From Paenibacillus sp. JJ-223 (GTDB lineage: Bacteria > Bacillota > Bacilli > Paenibacillales > Paenibacillaceae), in assembly GCF_927798175.1 (NCBI RefSeq), contig NZ_CAKMMP010000006.1, forward strand, positions 248,001-312,000: DNA of 64,000 bases, read 5' to 3'. A program made the translations under genes and the position numbers. Under the pieces are notes generated by a model. It did no database searches. It was not told the origin of the DNA and was given only the letters and a program-made list of their open reading frames with translations. Shown here in pieces: positions 1-8,611 of this stretch (positions within the stretch are counted from its first letter, which is position 1; the number at the start of each line of letters is the position of its first letter).

Positions 1-366
1 CTCGCTTGCTCGCAGCAGTTCGTAACGCACACCTGCCTCATCCGCATGGGCCAAGCGGTCGCGGAAGGAGTAAACGCCCGGATCCACGATGTTAAGCACG
101 CCGGAAGGAACGAGCAATTTGCTGCCCGAGGCATCCTCAAGCTCTTCCCAGAGCTGCTGAGCAAGCAGCGCCATCGCGATATAATCGGGTCCGCCGCTAT
201 AGACGTGGCGAATGAGACGGGGTTCACCGTGATGGCTGCCTTCGCCATGCGGGGGATCGAACGCATCGATCAGCAATGTTTTGAGCCCGCTCCGCGATAG
301 ATAATAACCCGCGCTCATGCCCATCGAGCCTGCCCCCACGATAATAACGTCATAGTTATGTGACAT
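1..366 (-). CDS. Sarcosine/N-methyltryptophan oxidase-like FAD protein (partial)
   Basis: This is the N-terminal 122 codons of a flavin-dependent amine oxidase; the rest lies beyond base 1. The start reads MSHNYDVIIVGAGSMGMSAG, a Rossmann FAD-binding GxGxxG motif, followed by DAFDPPHGEGSHHGEPRLIR at about residues 37-56. In the monomeric sarcosine oxidase / N-methyl-L-tryptophan oxidase family the equivalent GSxHG-x-R-xxR stretch lies near the covalent flavin and active site. Such enzymes oxidise N-methyl amino acids to an aldehyde, hydrogen peroxide and the free amine. The ATG at 364-366 is preceded by GGGAGGG at a good distance. It is transcribed away from the amidohydrolase at 827. The family call is strong; the exact substrate cannot be read from this fragment. 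Confidence 0.85.
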   Translation of the reverse strand, partial: MSHNYDVIIVGAGSMGMSAGYYLSRSGLKTLLIDAFDPPHGEGSHHGEPRLIRHVYSGGPDYIAMALLAQQLWEELEDASGSKLLVPSGVLNIVDPGVYSFRDRLAHADEAGVRYELLRASE

Positions 367-420
367 GGCCAACCCTCCCGTATCTTGGTACTCCAGAGAA
401 AACCGCAAAAAAATATCCAC

Positions 421-600
421 ACGTTAACGGAGAGGCGGAACCGATCTGAAGAAGCGAAGCGTGCGCTAAAAGCTTTCTGCAAGAAAGCTGAATCGGAAGC
501 ACGGCTTATCACCGGATTTTCCCTTTGAAAAAGGGAATTCGAAAAAATCCGGGGATAACAGTAATCGGAAGATGGTACTGCACTCGTAGTCGTCAAGTGA
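421..600. repeat. Hairpin-rich intergenic element
   Basis: The 460-base gap between two divergent genes holds a compact block of inverted repeats. AGCTTTCT (471-478) pairs with AGAAAGCT (482-489). TATC (507-510) and CCGGATTTT (512-520) pair with AAAATCCGG (544-552) and GATA (554-557), enclosing CCCTTT/AAAGGG (521-526/530-535). The nonamer AATCGGAAG occurs at 491-499 and again at about 563-571. No coding frame with a ribosome binding site was seen. It could be a dispersed repeat or a structured RNA; I see no second copy in this window. Bases 600-826 are AT-rich and probably hold the promoter of the next operon, which I cannot place exactly. Confidence 0.4.
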
Positions 601-826
601 GATTGTTAGTGCGGTTTATATAGTAGCCTAATTTAGTCCTGATCTGCGAGGAAGTCAATACATTCGCTTATAAAGAAAGGCAATACCACCATCAAATTTT
701 CGATAAGCCATGGCATTGTATGGTTATTGAAATCATGGTAGAGTTTTGAAACAAACATTCCGATAAGATTAGTCGGCATTTATGCGACCAAATTTCTTAC
801 AAAACTAACATGGGAGGAGCTAAGCG

Positions 827-1786
827 ATGTTTTCCAATCCTGAATTCCGAGTGTTCGACATCCACGGCCATCTGCCATATAAACTGCTGCTGTCCCCGCA
901 CAAACCGCACGAATCAGTTTCGAATTATGGCAAGGAACGAAGCGAGCGCATGAGGCTTTCGTGGGATTTTCGGGCTCCTGAGGAGACCGCCGGGGAAGCG
1001 GCGAAACCTCTGATCGAACGTTGGGTGGATGAGCTGGACAAATACAAGATCGGCGGACTCAACTTTCTCACTGCGCTCGATAACGACAAGCTGGCCGAGC
1101 AAATCGCCGGATATCCCGACCGGTTCACCGGCTTTGCCTGCCATCCGATTGAAAGTGAAGATGCTGCCTCCGAGCTGGAGCGCGCCGTTGACGAATTGGG
1201 GCTTCGAGGATACAAACTGTTTGGCCCGCTCACACCGATCCCGTTCGATTCACCTTCATTGGACCCCGTCTGGAAATTCCTTGCAGAGCGCCGCCTGCCC
1301 GTCCTGATCCATTTCGGGATGCTGGGCCATGCGGGGGGGATCGTGCATCATCCCAACATTAACCCGCTGGCGATTTTCAATACGGCTCGGGCTTACCCGG
1401 ACATTCCCTTCATCATTCCTCATTTTGGAGCAGGATATTTTCAGGAACTGCTGCATTTATGCTGGAGCTGTCCCAACGTATATATCGACACGTCAGGCTC
1501 CAACCAATGGGTGCGGTGGGTGCCGTATGAGCTGACACTGGAAATGCTGTTCCGCAAAACGTACGAATTGCTCGGACCGGAGCGAATCATTTTCGGCACG
1601 GATGCAAGCGGGTTCCCGCGCGGGTATCCATATCGGTATTTGCAGGATCAAGTCAGGGTATGCCGTGACCTGCGCTTCCGCGAGGCGGAGATCGAGCTGA
1701 TCTTCGGCAACAATGCGAGACGTTTGCTTCACGTCCCATGGGGGAAAGAGGCAGGGCACAGGAATGAAGGTAAGGCCCGGCAATGA
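827..1786 (+). CDS. Amidohydrolase family protein (TIM barrel)
   Basis: A 319-residue metal-dependent hydrolase of the amidohydrolase-2 type. The N-terminus carries the metal-ligand pattern DIHGH (about residues 11-15). The middle has an IHFG strand end (about 163-166) and a PHFGAGY loop (about 201-207). The C-terminal part has FGTDASG (about 257-263), the usual position of the last catalytic Asp. GGGAGGAG precedes the ATG. It is followed 56 bases later by an ABC sugar-type transporter on the same strand, so the imported ligand is probably its substrate or is processed to it; that is inference. The family hydrolyses or decarboxylates small cyclic or aromatic compounds and lactones; I cannot narrow it further. 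Confidence 0.8.
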   Translation: MFSNPEFRVFDIHGHLPYKLLLSPHKPHESVSNYGKERSERMRLSWDFRAPEETAGEAAKPLIERWVDELDKYKIGGLNFLTALDNDKLAEQIAGYPDRFTGFACHPIESEDAASELERAVDELGLRGYKLFGPLTPIPFDSPSLDPVWKFLAERRLPVLIHFGMLGHAGGIVHHPNINPLAIFNTARAYPDIPFIIPHFGAGYFQELLHLCWSCPNVYIDTSGSNQWVRWVPYELTLEMLFRKTYELLGPERIIFGTDASGFPRGYPYRYLQDQVRVCRDLRFREAEIELIFGNNARRLLHVPWGKEAGHRNEGKARQ

Positions 1787-1842
1787 GGACCGTTCATAAA
1801 TGAAGCGGCAGGCAAGGAAAACCAAACTATAGCAAAGGGGAA

Positions 1843-3201
1843 GTGGTCGACTTGGCACGATCCGGTTTATTTTCATTCGGTCTTGGGAAAGCACTGCGTT
1901 TGTGGGTTGTAGGTGCGCTGGTGTTAAGCATCACGGCCTGCTCGGCAAAGCCTTCCCAGGAAGCGGACACGGGAGCAAACACCGCTGCCGCCGGGCAGGC
2001 AGAGACAGTGACGATTGAATACTGGCAGTACGAGTTCCCGGCCAAGGTGGAGCTGATCGACGCGTTAATCAAGGAATTCGAGAGCGAACATCCCGACATC
2101 AAAGTCAAGCAAACCAATTTCCCTTACGACCAGTACAATCAAAAAGTAGCCACGCTGGTGCCTGCCGGCAAGGGACCGGACGTCATCAACCTGTACTATG
2201 GTTGGCTGCCCAAATACGTGCAGTCCGGGTATCTGCAGCCATTGCCGGAGAGCAGTTTCCCGGATATCGAAAACACGTTTTTCCCTTTCGTGCAAACGGC
2301 CAAACTGGATGGAAAGTATTACGCGCTGCCCACCGGCGTGAGAACCCTCGGATTGTTCTATAACAAGGACCTGTTTGCCAAAGCCGGACTGGACCCGGAG
2401 AAACCGCCGACGACGTGGGAGGAGCTGGTCACGGATGCCAAGGCACTGACGGAAACGGACCAGAACGGGCAGCTGGTGACGGAAGGATTTGCTTGGGAAC
2501 CGGGTTCCCAGCTGCATCACTGGTTCCGCGACGGGTTGCTGTACCAGGCTGGAGGCAAAGATACGAGCGAGGATCGCCGGAAGATTCTGTGGAACGAATC
2601 GCCCGCAGGGCTGGAAGCATTCAAGTACTTGGTCGAATTCGCCACCGTGCATAAAGTCGGGATCAATGGTTTTTACACGGATGACGCGAATGCGTTCAAA
2701 ACCGGGCATGCCGCAATGAACGTCGACGGTTCTTACCGATTGGGTTCGATCCAAAAAGACGCGCCGGACCTGAATTTCGCGGTTGCTCCCCTTCCGTCTT
2801 ACAAAGGGAAATCGACCCAAGCCTCCTTCTGGGCCAATGCCATTCCGGCCAACGTGACCGGAGAGAAGCTGGAAGCCGCAACGGCGTTCCTGCAATTTTT
2901 GACGAGCAAGGGCGTGCAGGAGCAGTGGGTGGAAAAGGTGGGCGAACTGCCTGCGCAGAAGGAAGTGGCGCTTCAGGACAAGTATGTCAACGACCCGCTG
3001 CTGGGTCCGTTCATTTCGCAACTGAACGATGCCAATGCTCATTTCTTCATTGACGAAACCCAGGAACGAACCCTTTTCGTGAACGCGGTGGATGAAGTGC
3101 TGCTGAATCAGGTTCCCGTTGAGCAGGCTTTCAACGGCTTGGTGACCAAAACCCAACAGCTGTACGATGATTACTGGGCGAAACAGGACAAGAAAAAATA
3201 A
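1843..3201 (+). CDS. Extracellular solute-binding lipoprotein, CUT1 type (family 1)
   Basis: A 452-residue substrate-binding protein of a carbohydrate-type ABC importer. The N-terminus has a basic stretch, a hydrophobic core and the lipobox ITAC, giving a lipid-anchored Cys at about residue 33. The mature part has EYWQYEFPAK, FESEHPDIKVK and GPDVINLYYGW, then YALPTGVRTLGLFYNKDLF, all typical of family-1 sugar-binding proteins. The GTG at 1843 sits only two bases after AAAGGGG; a TTG at 1852 has a better spacing and may be the true start, which would shorten the signal peptide by three residues. Two permease genes follow; no ATPase gene is adjacent, so a shared MsmX-type ATPase is likely. The ligand is unknown. 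Confidence 0.88.
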   Translation: MVDLARSGLFSFGLGKALRLWVVGALVLSITACSAKPSQEADTGANTAAAGQAETVTIEYWQYEFPAKVELIDALIKEFESEHPDIKVKQTNFPYDQYNQKVATLVPAGKGPDVINLYYGWLPKYVQSGYLQPLPESSFPDIENTFFPFVQTAKLDGKYYALPTGVRTLGLFYNKDLFAKAGLDPEKPPTTWEELVTDAKALTETDQNGQLVTEGFAWEPGSQLHHWFRDGLLYQAGGKDTSEDRRKILWNESPAGLEAFKYLVEFATVHKVGINGFYTDDANAFKTGHAAMNVDGSYRLGSIQKDAPDLNFAVAPLPSYKGKSTQASFWANAIPANVTGEKLEAATAFLQFLTSKGVQEQWVEKVGELPAQKEVALQDKYVNDPLLGPFISQLNDANAHFFIDETQERTLFVNAVDEVLLNQVPVEQAFNGLVTKTQQLYDDYWAKQDKKK

Positions 3202-3229
3202 AGCCTGACCAAAGGAGGCCATCGCAGCG

Positions 3230-4174
3230 ATGAGAACAACCGGCGTCATTCCTTCTCGACCGAAACGACGTTTGTTTTCCGAACGAAGGATCCATAAGCT
3301 TCATTACAGGCATAAACGGCTGCTGTTCATTTATGGCGGATTGTCGATTCCGCTGCTTTATTTCGTGGTCATCCGCATTCTGCCGATCCTGTATTCCTTC
3401 AACGTCAGCTTTCGGGAATGGGGCATGCTCTCGCCCGACAAACCGTTCGTCGGCCTGGCAAACTATGCGGCATTGCTGGGCGATTCCCTTTTCCTCCAAT
3501 CGCTGCTGAACACGGGCATCTACGTCATTGTTGGCGTGCCTGCGCAGCTGGTGACCGGGCTGGTCGTTGCGCTGCTGCTGCAGCAGGTGGTGAAGCTTCG
3601 CAGCCTGTTCCGGACCGCGTATTTCATTCCTTATGTGACCAGCGTCGTGGCCGTGAGCTGGGTATTCCGCTGGATTCTGATGAAAAACGGGATCTTGAAT
3701 GCCTTGTTTATCGAGGCCGGGCTTGGCCCGCAATCGTTCCTGTACTCGCCCGCACAGGCGATCTTTTGGATCATCGCGGCGATGGTATGGCAAAATATCG
3801 GGTTCCAGATGCTTATCTTTTTGGCAGGACTCCAGAACATTCCGCAAATGTACTATGAAGCGGCCTCCATCGACGGCGCGACCGTCTGGCAGCGTTTCGT
3901 ACATATTACGTTGCCGCTGCTGAACCCGGTCATACTGCTGTCCACGGTGCTGGCATCGATCGGTTTTCTGCAAACCTTTACCCAGGTGCTCAATATGACG
4001 GGCGGCGGTCCGCTCGATTCCACGATTTCCGTAGTGCTGCATATCTATAATCTCGCCTTCAAAAGCTTCGACATGGGGCTGGCCTCTGCGGCAACCGTCA
4101 TTTTGTTTGTGATCATTTTCGGGTTGACGCTGATCCAGTTGAAGGTGATGGGCAACCGTTTCAGTCAGGAGTAA
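3230..4174 (+). CDS. Sugar ABC transporter permease, MalF type
   Basis: A 314-residue integral membrane protein with six predicted segments, the first at about residues 36-58 after a basic cytoplasmic N-terminus. The EAA loop that docks onto the ATPase is visible near residue 205 (YEAASIDGATVWQRFVHITL). AAAGGAGG precedes the ATG with 9 bases of spacing. It follows the binding protein by 28 bases and precedes the second permease by 25, so the four genes from 827 to 5060 look like one transcription unit. Heterodimer formation with the downstream permease is known for the family. Confidence 0.9.
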   Translation: MRTTGVIPSRPKRRLFSERRIHKLHYRHKRLLFIYGGLSIPLLYFVVIRILPILYSFNVSFREWGMLSPDKPFVGLANYAALLGDSLFLQSLLNTGIYVIVGVPAQLVTGLVVALLLQQVVKLRSLFRTAYFIPYVTSVVAVSWVFRWILMKNGILNALFIEAGLGPQSFLYSPAQAIFWIIAAMVWQNIGFQMLIFLAGLQNIPQMYYEAASIDGATVWQRFVHITLPLLNPVILLSTVLASIGFLQTFTQVLNMTGGGPLDSTISVVLHIYNLAFKSFDMGLASAATVILFVIIFGLTLIQLKVMGNRFSQE

Positions 4175-4199
4175 GGGAAAGGATGGTGAATGTTCAAGG

Positions 4200-5060
4200 A
4201 TGAACAGATCCGCCGCATGGCCCAGGGCGATCATGAATGGACGCCGAAAGCATTTCGGAGCTGTGATCAGTTACGTGTTGCTTACGTTGGGGCTAGGATT
4301 GATGGTATTTCCGTTTCTGTGGATGATCTCGACTTCATTCAAAACGTTGGACGACATATACTCCCTAAGCCTGATTCCGCTCGAATTCACGTGGGCGCAT
4401 TATGCAGCCATGTTTCGTGAAACGGCGTTTCCCCGGTGGATGCTGAACAGCCTGTACGTGGCGGTGATTGCTACGGCGAGCGTATGCGTGTTCGATACGA
4501 TCACGGGATACATATTGGCTAAATTTTCGTTCCCGGGCAGGCAGGTGATCTTTGTGCTGATCCTTAGCACGCTGATGGTGCCCACCGAAATGCTCATTAT
4601 CCCCTGGTATCTTGTCTCAAGCGGCCTGAACGGGATGGATACGTATTGGGGCATTCTGTTTCCGGGATTGATCACGGGATTCGGCATTTTCCTGATGAAA
4701 CAGTTCATGGAGTCGTTGCCTGCCGAGCTGTTGGATGCGGCGCGCATCGACGGCATGGGTGAATGGGGCATTATGCTTAGGATCGCCGTTCCGCTCGTGA
4801 GACCCGCGCTGGCGACCCTGTCGATCCTGACGTTCCTCGGCAGCTGGAATTCGTTCATTTGGCCGCTGATCATCACGCAGAGCGAGGAGATGTTTACTAT
4901 CCCGGTGGGCATGGCGTTTTTCTCAAGCGAAGCGAAGGACAGCAGTAATTGGGTGCAGATCATGACGGGCGCCACGCTTTCTGTGCTGCCGTTGATCGTG
5001 TTGTTTCTTTTTTTCCAAAAGCAAATCATTCGCGGGATCGCAACAACCGGCCTTAAATAA
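4200..5060 (+). CDS. Sugar ABC transporter permease, MalG type
   Basis: The second permease, up to 286 residues, with six membrane segments (first about 27-47, ending FPFLWMISTSFKTLDD) and an EAA loop LLDAARIDGMGEWGIMLRIA. The start is unclear. The ATG at 4200 lacks a well-spaced ribosome binding site, and an in-frame ATG at 4233 has only a weak one. The best-served ATG is at 4190, but it is in another frame (76 codons, MFKDEQIRRMAQGDHEWTPK). A start at 4190 followed by a one-base shift near 4240 would join that N-terminus smoothly to this permease, so a sequencing or real frameshift is possible. A terminator hairpin follows at 5184. Confidence 0.85.
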   Translation: MNRSAAWPRAIMNGRRKHFGAVISYVLLTLGLGLMVFPFLWMISTSFKTLDDIYSLSLIPLEFTWAHYAAMFRETAFPRWMLNSLYVAVIATASVCVFDTITGYILAKFSFPGRQVIFVLILSTLMVPTEMLIIPWYLVSSGLNGMDTYWGILFPGLITGFGIFLMKQFMESLPAELLDAARIDGMGEWGIMLRIAVPLVRPALATLSILTFLGSWNSFIWPLIITQSEEMFTIPVGMAFFSSEAKDSSNWVQIMTGATLSVLPLIVLFLFFQKQIIRGIATTGLK

Positions 5061-5183
5061 AGCGGAGCTTGAGATAGATGGGGACCTTGTCCTTGATGCT
5101 TTTCTCGCTTCACGCCTTAAAGCTTGCAAATGGATTTTTTCTCCGAATTCATTGGTTTCGCGCCGAGATATTCAACAGGCTAT

Positions 5184-5230
5184 AACCTCCTTTCGCCACT
5201 TCAATTATTCAGTGAAAGGAGGTTTTATCT
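5184..5230 (+). terminator. Rho-independent terminator after the ABC operon
   Basis: AACCTCCTTTC (5184-5194) pairs perfectly with GAAAGGAGGTT (5214-5224), followed by a T-rich run. It closes the operon that starts at 827. Confidence 0.75.
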
Positions 5231-5348
5231 TTTTTCTTAACGGAGACCAGCAGCAGATGGAAAATAATCAGGCAACGAAACATTTGCTGTTCCATTGGCG
5301 TCCATTTAGGAAAGGATTGTAAATTTGAATGGAGAAGGTGGGAATTGG

Positions 5349-5822
5349 ATGCAGATAGGAAGAAAAGTGATCGTTTCTTTAGTCGCATGTCTCTTATTCA
5401 TTCCTTCTGTGGTTTCAGCTAAGGAAGCACAATTGAAGGCACCTGCGGTCAAAACAGTGAAGGCAAAAAAAATATACCCTCCAATCAAGGGCGAAGGAGT
5501 GAAACAAAAGGCAGAGGGGGATGGGGCCATGGCTGGCGAAGTGATTCTCAAACCACTGCAAACCCTGATGGACGAACATAGACTCAATGAAACAGAAGAA
5601 AAGATTGAAGTGAATATTATGCTTAAATATGATCTCAACATATCCAAAAAACACTTTTTGAAAACGAAGTTCTCTGCGTTTAAGGACGCTATAACCGACC
5701 AGGAAGGATTCGGAGGATACAGTTTTTTTGCCAAGTTGACGATCAAGGAAATCGAGGAAGTCAGTACATGGGATGCGGTTTCTACCATTTCACTTCCATC
5801 AGACACGGTGTCCATCTATTAA
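5349..5822 (+). CDS. Small secreted protein of unknown function
   Basis: A 157-residue protein with a clear Sec signal peptide: basic MQIGRK, a hydrophobic core, and a likely cleavage after VVSA (about residue 20). I chose the ATG at 5349 because AAGGTGGG lies seven bases upstream; an ATG at 5325 has no such site. The mature part starts with a lysine-rich stretch and ends with a region of alternating strands and helices (about 85-155, KIEVNIMLKYDLN to FFAKLTIKEIEEVSTWDAVS). The closing pattern, a strand then L-x-x-x-x-I-E-E-V, loosely recalls subtilisin propeptide / I9 inhibitor folds, but this is only a resemblance. No protease gene is adjacent. Confidence 0.6.
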   Translation: MQIGRKVIVSLVACLLFIPSVVSAKEAQLKAPAVKTVKAKKIYPPIKGEGVKQKAEGDGAMAGEVILKPLQTLMDEHRLNETEEKIEVNIMLKYDLNISKKHFLKTKFSAFKDAITDQEGFGGYSFFAKLTIKEIEEVSTWDAVSTISLPSDTVSIY

Positions 5823-5833
5823 ATTATATTGTG

Positions 5834-5887
5834 AAGCCTTTATTACGCTAATTCATGGGATTATGCGAAGTATAAAGGCTTTTTTTA
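5834..5887 (+). terminator. Rho-independent terminator after the secreted protein
   Basis: AAGCCTTTAT (5834-5843) pairs with ATAAAGGCTT (5872-5881), followed by six T. Confidence 0.85.
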
Positions 5888-5960
5888 TGCTTTTTCAGAA
5901 GTATGACTTCTGGCTTGAGGTTTTCGGAATATCGCTTAAACTTTTTTCTCTTAGTAAAAT

Positions 5961-5995
5961 AACCCCCTAGAATTCAACGGAATAACTAAGGGGTT
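5961..5995. terminator. Bidirectional terminator hairpin
   Basis: AACCCCCTAG (5961-5970) pairs with CTAAGGGGTT (5986-5995) with one imperfection. T-rich flanks exist on both strands, so it can serve the plus-strand gene before it and the minus-strand HesB-like gene after it. Confidence 0.6.
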
Positions 5996-6074
5996 TTACG
6001 AATGTCTATTCTTAGGTTGCACTTCACTTAGGGTGCTAGCTTTTTAACATATAAGCAGTTCCACGACGAGTACT

Positions 6075-6437
6075 TTATCGTACGAACCAACTGAGCGGCT
6101 GCGGCGAAGTGTCTGCGATGTCCCGAAGATCATGGACCTTGACATGATTGCCGTAAATCATGGAGTCACTGCTCAATCGGAAGGAAGGGAAACTGTCTTC
6201 TGATTGCAGGCGAAGGCAAGACTCGAAATAGATCTTTTGCTGTTTGTTGATGATAAATGGCAGCTTTCCGGCTTCAATGTGAATATCATCCTCGTCCGGC
6301 TCGTTCACGATCAGGAGCACCGCAATCCCGTCACAACCGCATCCATCCGTGTCATAGAACAGCTTGAATGTTCCTGGCCGGTCCTCCAGCTTCGCACGCA
6401 GCCTGGATTCCGCCAATGGGCTGACCTGAATGATCAT
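6075..6437 (-). CDS. HesB/IscA-like iron-sulfur biosynthesis family protein
   Basis: A protein of about 120 residues resembling the Firmicute HesB-like/YneR group: MIIQVSPLAESRLRAKL, then FKLFYDTDGCGCDGIAVLLI (about residues 24-43). The CGC pair sits where the family keeps its cysteines. A-type proteins carry or transfer Fe-S clusters; members of this shorter branch are less well characterised, so the role is inferred. Two starts are possible: ATG at 6437, about 13 bases after GGAG, or GTG at 6449, which sits almost on the ribosome binding site. I prefer 6437. It is a single-gene unit ending at the bidirectional terminator. Confidence 0.75.
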   Translation of the reverse strand: MIIQVSPLAESRLRAKLEDRPGTFKLFYDTDGCGCDGIAVLLIVNEPDEDDIHIEAGKLPFIINKQQKIYFESCLRLQSEDSFPSFRLSSDSMIYGNHVKVHDLRDIADTSPQPLSWFVR

Positions 6438-6517
6438 AACGTCGATCACACTCCTCTAATCCTCTTATGAATTCGCTTACAATCCAGTATATGGGCGTGT
6501 GCCGCCGCTTAGAATGA

Positions 6518-6688
6518 GAAAGTCATAGGGAGCTTGATGCAAAATATGAGCAGGTTGTTTGGGCTACGGGGATGCGGAATGCCTTGGAGTACCGCCATTT
6601 AGGTGAGGGTGGCGCTGAGCTTATGTTGGAATCAGTGGAAAGATCCGTTTACAATGAGGGTGACATTGTTAATGATGTGCTGGATTAG
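6518..6688 (+). pseudogene. Possible gene remnant of unknown origin
   Basis: A 56-codon frame without a start codon or ribosome binding site runs from just after a TGA at 6515 to a TAG at 6686. Its translation (LDAKYEQVVWATGMRNALEY, then a Gly-Glu-rich turn and an acidic C-terminus) has the composition of a real protein, so it may be the C-terminal remnant of a degraded gene. I do not recognise the family. Bases 6700-6850 hold no gene; 6760-6835 is a degenerate ATGTG-like tract that leads into the insertion sequence. Confidence 0.3.
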
Positions 6689-6869
6689 CCTCGGGTGCCT
6701 CACGCTGCTTCATTTTTGGGCAGATTGGCGGATTGGCACGGAGGCATAAGGCTGGGAGAGAATGTGTATGTGGATATGCATGTGTATGCGAATGTGAATG
6801 TGAATGGTGAGATGCATCCCGTTGCATATGAGATATGTGCTCTTCTGTCAATAAAGTGGACACTCTCGT

Positions 6870-7703
6870 TTATGAAGTTTTTTGGTAATACTGTTGCTCG
6901 AATTCCCAGGGAGACAGGTAACCTAGTGTGCTGTGCGCGCGTTTGCGATTATAAAAGAATTCTAAGTAGCGATATAGTGTTTCATAGGCTTCTGCCTTCG
7001 TTTTGAATCTAGGGATACAATAGATCAGTTCTCGCTTCAATGTGCTGTGAAAGGCTTCAATACAAGCATTGTCATAGCAGTTTCCAGGCCTGCTCATACT
7101 CGCTTTCATACCATACTGCTCCAGCTTGCTTCGATACTCTTTGGAAGCATATTGTGCCCCACGGTCAGAGTGGTGGATGAGTCCTTTTGCTGGCATTTTC
7201 GCAGCATAGGCCTGGTTTAGCGCATCCATGACGAGATCAGTGGTCATGCGGTCGCTCAATTTCCAACCTACGATTTGCTTGGTATACAGGTCCAAAATGC
7301 TGGCTAAATACAGCCTCCCCTGACGACATGGAATGTAGGTAATGTCTGCAACCCATTTTTCGCCCGGTTTTGAAGCTGAGAAGTCTTGCTGAAGCTCATT
7401 GAAAGCTATCGGAAACGTATGTCTGGAATCCGTTGTACACACTTTAAACTTAAGCGAAACACAGGAACGAAGTCCGTTTTCGCGCATGATGAAGCCGACC
7501 GTACGCTCCGATACGACCCAACCTTCTTTTAAAAGTTCATTGCGAATACGAGGACTACCATACCTCGAATCCGAGTCATGATAGTGCCACAAAATTCGAT
7601 TCGTAAGGCGTTTCCTCCGCTGATCTCGGTTGGATGGTGCAGCCAAACGCCATTTGTAGTAGCCACTCCGAGACACTTGCAAGACCTTGCACATCTTCTC
7701 CAC
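6870..7703 (-). CDS. IS3-family transposase OrfB (DDE integrase domain)
   Basis: The catalytic half of the transposase. It has an HTH_21-like N-terminus (CKVLQVSRSGYYKWR) and an rve core with the three acidic residues in WVADITY, HHSDRGAQY and NACIEAFHSTLKRE. It ends with the usual HSTLGYLSPWEFE. The frame stays open upstream of the first ATG through 7703-7785, so the working product is probably a fusion made by -1 frameshifting from the upstream orf at an A6G slippery run (7775-7781 on the minus strand). Confidence 0.92.
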   Translation of the reverse strand: MEKMCKVLQVSRSGYYKWRLAAPSNRDQRRKRLTNRILWHYHDSDSRYGSPRIRNELLKEGWVVSERTVGFIMRENGLRSCVSLKFKVCTTDSRHTFPIAFNELQQDFSASKPGEKWVADITYIPCRQGRLYLASILDLYTKQIVGWKLSDRMTTDLVMDALNQAYAAKMPAKGLIHHSDRGAQYASKEYRSKLEQYGMKASMSRPGNCYDNACIEAFHSTLKRELIYCIPRFKTKAEAYETLYRYLEFFYNRKRAHSTLGYLSPWEFEQQYYQKTS

Positions 7704-7741
7704 TCGAAAGTCGGAGCGATACTCTTCGATGAATTGGAACC

Positions 7742-8059
7742 TCAGTTCTTTTCCTTGCTGAAGATGTGCAGCGCCTTTTTTAGGATAGCCAGTTCTTCTT
7801 TGAGATCTTCAATTTCACGGTCTTTCCGGCGTTGTTCTGCTTCATTTGCTCGGAGTGTTTGTTCGAGATTTCGGATCTTTTCAGGATGGTTGACGTTTTC
7901 CTGATCGAATTGCCGGTACTTAGTCATCCATTGACTCAGCGTACTTTTAGGAATATTTAAATCTTCCGCTACATCGGATAGCGTCTTTGTTTGCTCCTGA
8001 ATGTACTTTACCGTTTGTTTCTTAAATTCTTCATTGTAACGTTGCCGTTGTTCTCCCAT
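7742..8059 (-). CDS. IS3-family transposase OrfA (HTH and leucine zipper)
   Basis: A 105-residue DNA-binding half: MGEQRQRYNEEFKKQTVKYI, an HTH (LSDVAEDLNIPKSTLSQWM), then a coiled coil ending ELAILKKALHIF. The ATG at 8057-8059 follows AGAGGTG; a longer GTG start would lie inside the terminal repeat. The A6G run at 7775-7781, seven bases of AAAAAAG on the coding strand, is the canonical IS3 slippage signal and joins this frame to OrfB. Confidence 0.9.
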   Translation of the reverse strand: MGEQRQRYNEEFKKQTVKYIQEQTKTLSDVAEDLNIPKSTLSQWMTKYRQFDQENVNHPEKIRNLEQTLRANEAEQRRKDREIEDLKEELAILKKALHIFSKEKN

Positions 8060-8131
8060 GCCGTAGACACCTCTTCTTTCGTTAGGTCTATTATTTCTGT
8101 TCCTTAACGATGTGTCCACTTTTTATTCTAG

Positions 8132-8262
8132 CTGCATGAGACACGCTAATATGCCTAAAAAAGTCACAAACACACGATTTTGCCCCAATAACGACGCTCA
8201 AGTTCGTTAGCGCTCAACCCCGCCGAAATGTGGCCAAATAAGACGTCTCATGTTCGTTGCCC
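8132..8262. repeat. Dispersed intergenic repeat, locus A
   Basis: Two forward copies of a core AATAAG-N-CGTCTCA-GTTCGTT are visible: AATAACGACGCTCAAGTTCG (from 8187) and AATAAGACGTCTCATGTTCG (from 8237). A partial reverse copy, TGAGACACGCTAAT (from about 8137), lies just outside the insertion-sequence end. Related copies occur at 38.1-38.3 kb and 46.6-46.8 kb. Bases 8262-8611 hold no other recognisable gene. Confidence 0.6.
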
Positions 8263-8611
8263 GCCGATGATGTCCGGGGCCCAACTTCGCTCCGATGTTG
8301 GGGTGGGTAATCAAGGCAAATACAAAAGAGCATCCCGAGTGGATGGAGAAATCGCGGATGGTGTGGCAAAATTGTCTAGTGATTTATGGAGAAGCGTGAT
8401 TAGAGGAGAAGGACTATATATATGCAGGATGAGCAGCAGGATGATGTTGGACGGACAGCATTCTCTGTGTGATTATAAACATAGCTGGTGATTCGACGAG
8501 CGAGTTGGATTGCAAACAAGTGCGGGCTGTAACCAATTTACGCATGATTATACAACGTCGGTCAAGGCCCGCAGTCTAACCTGGCAGCGTCAAATCGAGG
8601 AGGTGAGTGAC

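Larger units (their letters stand above)
6851..8125 (-). mobile_element. IS3-family insertion sequence
   Basis: A complete-looking element with two overlapping-frame transposase genes and terminal inverted repeats. The left end has AAAGTGGACAC (6853-6863) and the right end GTGTCCACTTT (8112-8122); the match extends imperfectly inward (CTCGTT on one side, ATCGTT on the other). I could not find a convincing short target duplication. The right flank falls close to a family of intergenic repeats. Both frames are open and the catalytic residues are present, so it may be active. Confidence 0.85.

Noticed and set aside
6669..6863. A minus-strand frame encoding a His-rich peptide (HSHSHSHTHAYPHTHS)
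   Set aside because: It comes from a degenerate ATGTG-type tract next to the insertion sequence and has no ribosome binding site, so metal binding is not supported.
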